Source of the DNA: Coemansia sp. RSA 1804
Lineage: Eukaryota > Kickxellomycota > Kickxellomycetes > Kickxellales > Kickxellaceae
Reading direction: 5' to 3'
Length of the DNA: 22,010 nt
NCBI GenBank assembly: GCA_027578815.1
Contig: JANBTH010000294.1
Coordinates: forward strand, 1-22,010
Made by a program: the position numbers and the translations under genes. A model generated the notes under the pieces. It had not been told where the DNA came from. It did not search any database and was given only the letters and a program-made list of their open reading frames with translations. Below, piece by piece: positions 1-10,053 of the stretch (position 1 is the first letter of the stretch; each line of letters starts with the position of its first letter).

Positions 1-1435
1 AAACACATTGTTTTCGAATAATGTGTGGATTGTGTTAGATACTTTCTATTGTTGTAGTAAAGGCAACAGCAGCATTTTTACATACGTCTACATTGCCATG
101 TCCATTCTTGTGTTTCCTTTGTGTGGTTTGGTATAGCAAGCATGAATTAAACCCCATGCACTTGATTGTTCTCTAACGCCTGTTTTTCACAATTCAGACA
201 TGAGCAAATTAGATACCCTATGAATATTACACATTAACATGTTGCAATAAATGTTGTTAATAGAAATAATAGAGCAATTAGACACACACACCCGATTTCT
301 TCTCTTTTACCTCTTTTAATTAAGTGAGCAACACGTTGCAACAATGACGTCTGCTTATTGCAAAATCCGCTTCCTTTGGCTAATATCCTCCAAATATATG
401 TAGGGGGTTAATAAGAAAACCATCAATGTTGTGACATTTGGTTTTCAATGCGGATTTAAAAGCCGTGTCTATTTTTTGCTTTCCACAAGGGCGGGCATTT
501 ATTGAAAGCAACTTTGTATTAGTATGTTTTCACGTTCCGTGCACGTTCATGGTTGCTTATACCAAGCAATGCTGCTGGTTTGATGCATAGTGCTTAAACT
601 GTTGCACAATTCGAAAAGAACACACATACATTGCACATAATGGAGATATTTTAATCATCAAACTGTCCTAGAACTGAACGCGTGTTAATGTGATTATGAA
701 ACTTTTAACGGATCAAACGACAGATCAAGACGATGCAATTTGTTAATCAATCAGGAATGCTGATTGATTCAGGTTGCTAGATACGGAGGTGCCGAATTAC
801 AGACAGAAACTGTAATGAGTAAGCGAGCATGTGGTTCTATTTTGTGTGCTTACTGAACTATTCAACATATTTTTACAAATCTCCATATAGTTAAAGAGTA
901 AGCATTTCCAAAATCCGTTGGATGGAGACTCCGCAAAACATGTGTGCTTACAGCGTAACCCGCATTTCTTCATAGACAAACAAGTTCCGATGATGCAACA
1001 GCAGAAAAAATGTGCTGAAACATTATTACTTGTTCTCAAACTGGATGGTGCTTTATAATCGCTAAACTTTGCGCAATCACATGGATTGAGAGTTGGAAAA
1101 GCGCTGTTCGCTTTCGGAGCTCTTATATCAATGCGTGCACATTGCGATTCTTTCAGGCCTTTGGTTTCATACCTTTAGTTGCGGCTAATGGTTTTCTACA
1201 GTGTTCGAATTAATCTTTTATCTCAGAGAATACGCAGGTTTACAAAGCAGCGGTGCTGTATTATTAATCAAATCGCACGTGATTGCCTTTTTCAACAGCC
1301 AGCCTATTAGCAACGGGGGGTGTTGTGTGTCGGATGCCGGAATTGACAAATCCGACATTTGTCCCATTTGTTTCCACAGCCCTTTCTTTCCCAACCAGCA
1401 AGCTTCAAAGTGTGCTTACAATTTCATGCATCACA
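1..1435. other. AT-rich intergenic region, no gene seen
   Basis: I see no convincing coding region on either strand. The short open frames have no family resemblance, no sensible composition and no start context. There is a small inverted repeat, ATTAACA at 233-239 with TGTTAAT at 255-261, and a half CRE (TGACGT) at 345-350. The right end is the upstream region of the thioredoxin-fold gene that starts at 1581. Confidence 0.6.
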
Positions 1436-1441
1436 TATAAA
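1436..1441 (+). promoter_or_regulatory. TATA box of the DsbA/FrnE-like gene
   Basis: TATAAA stands 140 bp before the ATG at 1581. The spacer is T- and pyrimidine-rich, as in fungal leaders. Two other genes in this window have a TATA box at a similar distance (152 bp and 190 bp). This placement supports treating the in-frame open stretch before 1581 as 5' leader and not protein. Confidence 0.5.
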
Positions 1442-1580
1442 GGTTGGTAAGACAACACTTTTTTATCTAGCACACGGCAAACAAACTATATATTTCTTTT
1501 TTTCTCTCCCCAGCTTTTATTATATCTTTTTAAACTATAAACCCTTTTCACATTCTAATTCTAATTATAATTCCACATTT

Positions 1581-2255
1581 ATGGCTTCAGACAAAACGCT
1601 AGACATCAGCATCGTTCTCGACACCGTCTGTCCCTGGTGCTTTGTAGGCAAGCGGCGCCTGGAAAAGGCCGTCGGCATGGCCAAGGAAAAGTGGCCAGAG
1701 TTTGCGGTGAACATCGACTATCTGCCCTACCAGCTTGACTCAAAGATGGGAAAGGGACTCGACAAGCTCGAGGTTTACCGAATGAAGTTTGGCGACAGAT
1801 TAGATACCGTTCTGAAAGGCATATCGGATACAGGAAAGGCTGACGGCATCGAGTTTGATTTCTCCGGCAAAATGTCCAACACGCTTGACTCGCACCGTCT
1901 GATAGACTATGCAACGCGGCAGAAGAACAACGGCGGCAAAGAGGATGTGCAGGACAAGGTCGTCGAATCCCTGATGCGCAGGTATTTTGAGTTGGAAGAG
2001 GATATTGGCAGCATTCAGGTGCTTTTGAGCGCTGCCGAGGATGCTGGATTGGATTGCCAGGCCGTAGAAAAGTACCTAGAGTCTGACGAGGGCGTGGCAG
2101 AGCTGAAAAAGAAGGCCGAAAGTGTCAAGAGCATAGGGAGCCGCGGCGTCCCTTTCTACATTATCAACAGTCGGTTTGGCGTTGCGGGTGCTGAGACACC
2201 AGAGGTCTTTCTTGAAGCCTTTGAAAAGGTTTTCGAAAAATCGCAGAGCTTATGA
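1581..2255 (+). CDS. DsbA-family (FrnE/HCCA-isomerase-like) thioredoxin-fold oxidoreductase
   Basis: This 224-residue protein belongs to the DsbA-like thioredoxin-fold family that includes FrnE and 2-hydroxychromene-2-carboxylate isomerases. Seen: a first beta strand (DISIVLDTV), then C17-P-W-C20 followed by FVGKRRLEKA, a helical insertion (about residues 70-160), and G-V-P191-F, the cis-proline that faces the active site. A Gly/Ala-rich end matches the usual 'sGa' segment. Family knowledge: the CXXC pair cycles in thiol-disulfide exchange or binds a glutathione-type substrate. No signal peptide follows the ATG, so a cytosolic place is inferred. The start at 1581 is the first ATG in the frame, since the open stretch before it begins only at a TTG codon, and a TATA box lies 140 bp upstream. 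There are no introns. The gene converges on the minus-strand gene ending at 2418. The true substrate cannot be told from sequence. Confidence 0.88.
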   Translation: MASDKTLDISIVLDTVCPWCFVGKRRLEKAVGMAKEKWPEFAVNIDYLPYQLDSKMGKGLDKLEVYRMKFGDRLDTVLKGISDTGKADGIEFDFSGKMSNTLDSHRLIDYATRQKNNGGKEDVQDKVVESLMRRYFELEEDIGSIQVLLSAAEDAGLDCQAVEKYLESDEGVAELKKKAESVKSIGSRGVPFYIINSRFGVAGAETPEVFLEAFEKVFEKSQSL

Positions 2256-2329
2256 CAACTTTTTACCTGGTATTTTTATTTTTATTCATTTTCAACAAGA
2301 GTAGTGTTCTTTTAAATAGATAAACGACA

Positions 2330-2335
2330 AATAAA
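2330..2335 (+). terminator. Poly(A) signal of the DsbA/FrnE-like gene
   Basis: AATAAA lies 75 bp after the stop codon at 2255, inside the 162-bp gap between two convergent genes. It is the only exact AATAAA on the + strand in this gap. Confidence 0.55.
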
Positions 2336-2400
2336 GAGCTGTTTAGAAATGATTAGGACTATTCAAAATAATGTGCTGTGTGCACGCCGCCCCTTACTTG

Positions 2401-2406
2401 TTTATT
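2401..2406 (-). terminator. Candidate poly(A) signal of the convergent minus-strand gene
   Basis: TTTATT on the + strand reads AATAAA on the minus strand, just past the stop codon at 2418-2420. Two further copies lie at 2281-2286 and 2275-2280. If those are used, the 3' ends of the two convergent transcripts would overlap by several tens of bases. Confidence 0.4.
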
Positions 2407-2417
2407 GTCTAGCGTGG

Positions 2418-3848
2418 CTATTGCGAATAGTCCTCCATCAGAGACGTGCTAAATGCAAGGTTGCCATAGAATGGAGCATCTTCTTGGGACACCATCTCGC
2501 TGGATGACACAACGTTGCCAGTTCCGGCTGTGCCATCAAACTGCGAGTTGTTAGACACAACTGTCTGCTGCGAAAAAGGCTCAGAATACACGGCTGATGC
2601 TGTGTATGTGGGTGGTACGGTCAGGCTGGTTGAAAGGCTTAGAGCGGAAGCAATCTCGTTGCTATTCAGGCCAAAGACATTTGTCAGCTGCGATGACGGC
2701 AACTGCTGCGGCTGCTGCTGCTGCGGTTGCTGCTGTTGATGCTGTTGATGCTGCTGCTGCTGCTGGAAGGTATTGTTGGTACCAAGCATCTGTTGGGTCT
2801 GGCTAAAGTCTAGTCCATTGATGGAGCTTTGGCTATCCATTGTAAAGGTGCTGTCGTTTTTCTGGACTGGAACTGATGCAACTGTGGTAGTTAGCCAGTT
2901 TGCAGGGTACACAAATGAATTTGCTGCGTTAAACATCAAAGGCTGTGTCTGAAATTCTGGTGGGTCTGTGCAAAACGCAGGCTTCCATACAGAGTCTACG
3001 CTTGAACCTCCTGCACCAAACGATATGCTCCGTGGCTTGGAGGTAGCAATATCCAGGGCTGACGAAGACAAGGACTTTGCACCCATAGCACCCTCTTTCG
3101 CGGTCTTTAGCTTGGATACAGCAGAAAACGCTCTTCTCTTTATGACCTTTCCACCGCCGGAGCTTGAGCCTAGTAGAAGCGCATTAGAGCTCAGGCTATG
3201 TGCAACTCGGTTGCCAGTTGCTTCGGATGCTGCTGAGTTGGACAATAGCGACGGGACAAAGATCCTTGTCGACATGCACTCCTGGATCGTTCTAAATGCA
3301 TCGGCTGGAACTATGCGAGAGTTGCTCCGAGTTGGCGGAAGAAACTTTTCCTTGTCCTCCCACGGCCTGCTGTACTGCGACCGATACAGAAGCTCATACG
3401 CATTGGTTAGAATGCCCCATGTGCTTGGGTCGCAAACATGGTAGATCATAATCAGTCTTTGTGCATAAGTCAGCTCTCTGGTATATGGACGCAGCTCGTA
3501 TGGAGGCCGTCTGAAGATGCTGTTAATGTGTTTAAGCGTTAGCTGAAGAATCTCAAATCCCATGCTTGTTCTGTACCACTCATAAAGATCCGCCAGTGCG
3601 CAGAAAATCCGCGAGTTCTGGTTGCTGATAAACGATTCGAGAATCGGCTGAATGGATTTACCAGCGGTTTGCAAGTTTGGCTGATTAACTACGAGGTGCC
3701 CAAGCAGTTGCTGGAATGCGCTATCTGTTTGGTTTGCTAGCGTCGCAATGTTATTCTCGTCAATGCGGAAGAATTGGTACATGAAACAGAGAACCCGGAA
3801 CTTTGTCCCCTCCGTCAGTAGTTGCTTTGAATACAAGGAATTCGACAT
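2418..3848 (-). CDS. Uncharacterised 476-residue protein with a Gln-rich tract
   Basis: I do not recognise this protein. Residues 1 to about 190 look globular and mostly helical (for example RIFCALADLYEWYRTSMGFE, then RELTYAQRLIMIYHVCDPST), rich in aromatic and aliphatic residues. The middle (about 190-300) is Ser/Ala/Lys-rich. A Gln/His/Pro tract at about residues 361-382 is encoded by CAG-type triplets at 2702-2766. The tail is Ser/Thr/Asn-rich and looks disordered. There is no signal peptide or membrane segment. The start at 3848 is the first ATG of the frame, since the 20 codons before it begin at TTG. No introns are seen. A globular head with a Gln/Ser-rich tail would suit a nuclear or signalling scaffold, but that is only inference. 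Third-position use and an uninterrupted 1.4-kb frame make it a real gene. Confidence 0.8.
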   Translation of the reverse strand: MSNSLYSKQLLTEGTKFRVLCFMYQFFRIDENNIATLANQTDSAFQQLLGHLVVNQPNLQTAGKSIQPILESFISNQNSRIFCALADLYEWYRTSMGFEILQLTLKHINSIFRRPPYELRPYTRELTYAQRLIMIYHVCDPSTWGILTNAYELLYRSQYSRPWEDKEKFLPPTRSNSRIVPADAFRTIQECMSTRIFVPSLLSNSAASEATGNRVAHSLSSNALLLGSSSGGGKVIKRRAFSAVSKLKTAKEGAMGAKSLSSSALDIATSKPRSISFGAGGSSVDSVWKPAFCTDPPEFQTQPLMFNAANSFVYPANWLTTTVASVPVQKNDSTFTMDSQSSINGLDFSQTQQMLGTNNTFQQQQQHQQHQQQQPQQQQPQQLPSSQLTNVFGLNSNEIASALSLSTSLTVPPTYTASAVYSEPFSQQTVVSNNSQFDGTAGTGNVVSSSEMVSQEDAPFYGNLAFSTSLMEDYSQ

Positions 3849-6800
3849 TTCTATCCTACTACACCAACTTTTTTTTGGAATAAGAAATATGAGAACGGGA
3901 AAATACAAACAAATAGCAATAAACTGGTATGGTCAACAGATGGAGCTTAAAACTAGATGCGCTATGATAGCGAATTGAGATAACTTAGTGATGAGCAGAA
4001 TACGAGAGCAATGGATACAAGAAAAAAGTGAAAAAGTAATGGAGACCGAAGGCATGTGGGACCTTAGCATTTAAGTACATGCTGCAGACCATGATATCTG
4101 CATCGACCACTTTCTTTTTTCAATAGTGATGTCAATTGGACTGGCACTGCTATGACTTTTTAATGTAAATTCCTTTTAAACTTGCATTAAAAAGCGGTCT
4201 TATGCAAGAAAGGGTTTTGTTTTGGTTTAATGTATATTGTTTTTTGTGTACCTGGTGTCATGAATCTCCTTTTTTAGGAATTGAAACCGCATTGAAGGTG
4301 GGGGGAAGGAGCAAATAGCTATTGACCAGCATGTATTGTCGACAGTTTTTTCTTTGGATTCTTTGTGCTTATTGCAATCAAAGCGCGCATTTTTAACGCA
4401 AACCTTGCAATGAAAAATATGGAATAGCCTTTATTTGTAGTTGCTTTCTTTTTTTTTGAGTTGTTACTTTTATGAACAGAGTCTCCGAATAGCCTTCTAT
4501 TTTTATAAAACAAATTAGTATGTAGCTAGTATAAACACAACAGTCAAAAAGTGAGTCTTCAATTGCTGATATGTGAACAGGATACGATAGTGGCTACTAT
4601 ATCTAATAAAAACTTGACGCTATAAGCGTGTGTTTTAGTAATCACAACTATCAACTCTGCAATTAGCTGGATTAAACCATGTTTGAAAAAGTGCGGAGGG
4701 TCTATAATATGTCTTATTCTTTGCTGCAATACCAAGTTATAAAAAATAACGTGCAAAAAACTTTTTTGTTCAAATAGCAGTGTTTGTGCTATTATGATTG
4801 ATATGTAGAAAAATTAGAAAGAAAATATTGTAAAACAAGTGTTATTCCATATATACAAGTGCTATTATGCGAAATTCTTTTAGATTTCGTGTAGAAAATA
4901 AACCCTGCACATGTGCATATTGAATATCGTGCTTCTTTGGTTGCAAAAAGACAAAAGAAAAGATATTTGTAGTTATTGCAATAATTGTCTATTCAAATAC
5001 ATTGGAAGAGGTTTTTTGTGGCAAAATAAAATAATCAACTTGATCTTGATTAGAAAAAACCAAGCTAGTATTAGCAATAAAGCTAGAGTACACCACACCA
5101 ACATACAGTTGGAGAAGCATGGTTACATGTTATTCAACTCTAGTTGGTTAGAGCAAGGGTCTTGTGATTTCTGTCTTGTTTTTCTTCTAAATATCTTGCA
5201 TATTTAGCGTCATTAGACATGACAGAAAATACACCAATGCTTATGCACTCTCGCCACCACTTTTCTCACAACTAAATCACCGCATTCTCCGCTTGCGCAT
5301 TCTTTTCTGTCGTTCTTATCAAACACCAGCCACAGAACAATCGCTCTCTACATGACATGTGCATTATTTTTGGAATAGCTTGGTGATTTTTTTGAGTCCG
5401 CTTTACACTTTTCTATAACAGTTGCGAACATGTGATTGTACAATTCGTAGCTCTAGGACACGGACAGCAACAAGATTAAAGAAAAAACAGCGCAGCAAAC
5501 AAGTAAGAAATTAGCACCAAACAATGGTCTTTTTACAGGCGTATGCAAACTGTCTAACAAGAAGGACTGGAGCGCAAGATAAGGCGAGGCGGAATAAGTT
5601 GTGGCTTTGTAAAAGCATAGTTGCTATAAAATCTATAGTGCTAGAAATGAGATGACGTCAATAGATATAGTTATTCATCTTCAAATGCAAAAGTGCATGC
5701 CAGAAAAAGGTGTGTTTGAGACAAACTGCGGAAAACAAAAAACACATATTGTGAAATCTAATCAAGGTTTCTTGCTCTCAGTCTTTGTTATTCTGGATCG
5801 CATGGTTCCACAACCTTTTTTGGGGATTATTGTTTTGTTTTGTTTTGCTTAGACATCCATGTGTCCCCCGGCTACATGCAAGATCCACTTGAAACGTTAT
5901 AGATTGATAATAATGTCGGGAAAAATAAGGAAAATAAAGCAGTCTTCTTAGCTAATAAGTAAACAATACTATGAAATATAAACATTTGAAAGACATTTCG
6001 AAAGGAGAGATGCGGTTTTGAATTTCAGACCTGTCAATGGGAAAAAGATAGGAGATTTGCTTTTGTATGTAACGATCGGCAAAAAGATGTCCAGAAAGAC
6101 ACATTTTCCATCATAAAACGGGGTGACATTTTGGGCCAACAAGGAGTTGATGATGATGATGACTAACCAATAAAGGAGCTGAATCAATGCTCTGTTTTGG
6201 GAAGCCTTTCGATCCTTGTGTTTATTTTTATTATTTTTTATTTTTTGGGTAGCTTAATATGAAATATACCAGACAATTTTGGATTATCGGTACATGTGTT
6301 GCATACACGTCAGGCCAAATGGTCTGTATACGAATGGCGATCGAAAGGCCATTTGCAACAGACTGCCCAAAATAAAAAAGAACCGGCCTGCAAAAACAAT
6401 ACATTGGAACCACACTCATTGCCACAATGGCAAAGATGGCAAATGCACCGAGACTGTGAGGCTGGAAACACAAGTGTGGGTAGCAATGGAGGGTTGGTTT
6501 TCTTCTTTGTAAAGCGGCTTGTAACTGTTTTGCAGATTGGTGCGCATACTCACTCATTTTGGACCAACAAGTGGGTTTGGGATGCAAAACTCTGCCGAGA
6601 TTGAAAACGATCCAGTGGAGATGGCAAGGATACGAGCTGTTGTAGCCGATGATGGCTTTCCAGACAAAAGCAACTTACCAAATAAAGGAGAGGATCCTGG
6701 GCGGGATGCAGGCATCCTTTTATTTTTGCCCGCACCAGTTATTCGGCTATTGCTGTCGTTCCGAAATTGCGATACCCACGCTAATAAATGAAAAACAGGT

Positions 6801-7129
6801 GGTGCAGTTCTCGTCCTGCGGCATCCCGCTAGCGGCCACAACAGTGAAAAGAACCACTACAATTACGACAATTTTGGGTTAATGGCCGATGATGATGCAG
6901 GCGGTGGTGGCAATCGCATAACCCAATAACCCGTTTTTCTGTTTGTCTTGTTCGTTCATTTTCGGCAGAAAGAGTGTGATAGAAGGACAGCCGAGACCAG
7001 ACAGAAAAGGTTTGTTGCAGATGCGTATATTATCTCCTTTGCTGCGCAGGGAAGCGCAAGCAAGCAAAAGGACGCGCAGATAAGCGGCACGCAAGTGTAA
7101 GCAAAAACACTCTTGATCGACCAGCATAC
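3849..7129. other. AT-rich gene-free region
   Basis: This 3.3-kb stretch follows the 5' end of the minus-strand gene at 3848, so its left end should hold that gene's promoter. I found no open frame with protein-like composition on either strand and no linked GT-AG exon chain. Single features are a perfect CRE palindrome at 5653-5660, a weak tRNA-like 5' half at 5131-5172, and an 8-bp inverted repeat at 6872-6879/6920-6927. No transposon ends or long direct repeats were recognised. Confidence 0.5.
5653..5660. promoter_or_regulatory. CRE/ATF palindrome TGACGTCA
   Basis: This is a perfect 8-bp TGACGTCA, the consensus for CREB/ATF-type bZIP factors in fungi and animals. It is far from any gene start (about 1.8 kb before 3848 on the minus strand and 4.4 kb before 10054), so its activity is unproven. 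One chance occurrence per about 65 kb is expected. Confidence 0.2.
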
Positions 7130-10053
7130 TTTTTTTTTTTTTTGCTGACGATGAAAGAGGAGAAAGAGGGAGGAAAAGGCGGCTGCATGGCTCATGTGTG
7201 TTGCGCATCCAAATCCACTCACGCCCTTAATTCCCAACCAAAACTGGGACAAGCAGCAGCGCACTGCTGCCGCTTGCTGTCTCGGCTTCTGCTTCTGCCG
7301 CTTCTGCTGCTCTTTGCTGCTGCTACCTCTGCTGCTGCGCAAAGTGGCAAGGATTCCCCCTTCCACCAATCCTGCCGCCTGCACTCTCTTGCGTTAGAAA
7401 GCACGCAGGACACTCAAAAGGCAGGCCAACCGTTCTGACCATGCGGTGACTTGGCCATTATTGCTTCCACCAACCTTCAAAAAAGGAGGCTGTGATGTCG
7501 ACGTTCTTATTTTATTCTTCACTCTTCTGCTTGACCAAGCAGCCAGAGCATGCATGATGCGCAGGCATAGGAAATTGCAATCCAGAGTCGACGAAAAAAA
7601 AAAACTAAAGAGGGGTGGGTACGTAATAATAGTCTGCTACCCTCCCCTCTCTTCTTTTACCTTTCTTTGCTGTGAGCCACAGCTCACGCCTTTTTTACCA
7701 CTCTAGTCCCCAGGGTTCCTGCCGAGAGAAAGAATAGAAATGAAGAAAAGAGAGGTTGCTCCCTCGATTAGCGACATAAAATGTCGGGTGCTTGCACGGG
7801 TTGCATAATCTCGTCATTTCCTCTTCTCTCGTTTCCATTCTACCACCGCAAAAAATTCCTTTTTTCTTCTTTCTTTTTTCTAACTTTTATCGTTTATTAT
7901 CTATATTATTCAGATAGCCAGCAACGCACTCTCTTTCTTTGCTGTCGGAGGTTGATTTATGATCGGTGGAGGGACCGACTTCGCAGTTGATTCTTAATTA
8001 CAGTCAGCAACATCGTCATCGTCGTCACCGTCGCATTAAATTAACTTTGATCCTCCGAATCAGGTTGTTCTGGCACTCCTTGCAAAGTGCGGGGTGACTT
8101 TGGCGAATACAACACAGAGTTCTGGCTACGTTGTTAGAAGATACTAGGCAAGTAGAAAGAACAATATGTTTGAAGTACTCCAAGGCACGTTGTTGCCACT
8201 GTCTCTCCAATTGCAACGCAAGTGCAAAGTACTGTTGGCAACACGAATATTTATATCAGTCGCAGCTCTCAAATTGTCATTAAGCGCAAATAAATGCGAT
8301 CTCTCCTCCTTCTCTCTTCATTCCCTAATTCCTCTGACAAAGTACCTTGAGGATAAATATCTACTAGCGTATATCTTTTTTCCTTCTGGTGTCTGGTTTC
8401 TGTTGACAATGTGCTTTCTCTATGTTTTGGCAGAGATGGAGCGATGTTTAATAAGAAGACAACGCATTGATAAAAGTAACAAGGAGAGGCGCAATATTTT
8501 CCCAATTTCCTTTACCTTCCTTATTCTTTCGGCTGTTTAACATTGTTCAATTGTATCCGCTTTCCGGGGAGAGGGAGTGCCAAAGAACGGCAACAGCAGC
8601 AGCAAAGGCAGTGTAATATGGTGGCTGTTGTGTCTGCTATGAAAAGGTGCTTACATTTCTCGGCTATTAGACCCGTTTTTGGAGAGAGAGGAAGAGCAAC
8701 AGGAGGGAAGAAAATTGCATCCTTTTGCAGCACCAAAAAGCGAAATACGGAGATACAAAATCTCCATTATATGAAGCTGTGGGGTTCCTGACAAGAAGGG
8801 AAATAAACACGGCTCATTTTTGTTTCTCTTTCTCTTTCTCTCTCTTGCTTTATTGCAATGCAAGCCTCTTTCATCTTCTCCTCTTCCCCCTTCCCTCCCT
8901 TTCTTCCCTTCCGTCCAAGCACGGAGCAAACAAAACATAAAAACAGGAACAAAGGGCAAGAGAATGGCGATGCTGCTTGTGCGTATTTTTTTATTTGGGC
9001 GTGGCTATTCAAATATGTTGTACGTATTTTCAGCAAATAAAAAAGCCGAAGGAAAGCAAGAGAGCAGGTGAGACATGCATCACGCCCTTTTTTTCACCCT
9101 GCTTCTAACGCCTGGAAGGGGGGTGGGTAGCGGTGGTGGTTATTGCTTCTTGCGATGTGGAGTGTGGAAAACAAAACCATTTTGCCATCCCCCTTTCATT
9201 TTTCCCTCCCACTTTGTCTCTTGCTTGTTTGGCCTTCTCCTCTCTCCGGCGTATAATAACAAAGTCACTTGCCCAATTCTTCCTCCTCTCTCAACCCTCA
9301 TCATCGCCTTGGGGCATTATTATTCATTTTGACAAGCGACAGCAAGCGGCAGCAGCACCAACAAGAGCATTTTTCATTATTTTTATTTCCTGCTGATACT
9401 ATCTATTTTCTGGGTGTGGTGAGAAAGCATGAACAAACGAATTGGCTGTATGCTATCGATAACATAGCACTTTTATTTGCTGCCCACCTTTTTTTTGTTT
9501 CTCCTCCGCCGTTCTTGGCACATATAACTCTAAAAGCCCCCCATTGCTGTCCCCTTTTCCCCCCTTTTCCCCCGTTTCTCTCGCCTCTACTCCATTCCGT
9601 CACTTCTCTTCTTTTTTTTACATGTAACTTCAATCTGGTCTTTTCCATCCATCTCTATTTGCTCCTTTATCTATTGACATTTGTTCTTGTATCTTATTGC
9701 ACATTCTGACCCTGTTGAGCTATCTCCACACACACAAAAAACAAGAGCATCTCTTACCAGGATTTCATCGTCATCAGCAACAGAAAAAACTAATACACAT
9801 ACTTTTGTTATAGGGTTTACAATTGTCTGGTAACATACACGAATAGATTATTATTCTTCCTTCTTTTTTCCTTTCCTTTCCTCTCCGTTCGTATAATTTA
9901 TGTGCAATTGGGCGTGTTGTGTTGCATAGTCCAGCAGCCACCTTCATCTCTTATTTTTGTTTTCTCACTCGCATCTCGATTCCACAACAGCAAAAGCCCA
10001 CGCAACCACGCACACGAATACAATAAAAAATATTAAAGGGAGGTGATTCAGCT
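7130..10053 (+). promoter_or_regulatory. Pyrimidine-rich upstream region or long leader of the 1180-residue regulator
   Basis: From a run of 14 T at 7130-7143 up to the ATG at 10054 the + strand is dominated by C and T. Clear tracts are at about 8825-8845 (TCTCTTTCTC type), 8874-8917, 9540-9592 (alternating C and T runs) and 9857-9885. CTG/CTT-rich triplets cluster at 7255-7340. I see no supported gene here; the open frames are products of skewed composition. A large promoter and/or long pyrimidine-rich 5' leader, perhaps with a leader intron, is the simplest reading for a region that ends exactly at a long regulator-like gene on the same strand. Confidence 0.45.

Noticed and set aside
6231..6587. 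A minus-strand 118-codon frame with hydrophobic stretches
   Set aside because: Overlapping frames of similar size exist on the + strand, there is no recognisable family, and the composition is Cys/His-rich as in random AT-balanced DNA.
7142..7438. A 98-codon frame with a Leu/Ala-rich stretch that resembles a signal peptide
   Set aside because: The Leu and Ala come from a CTG/CTT triplet-rich patch (7255-7340). The rest has random composition, and the opposite strand and other frames are equally open.
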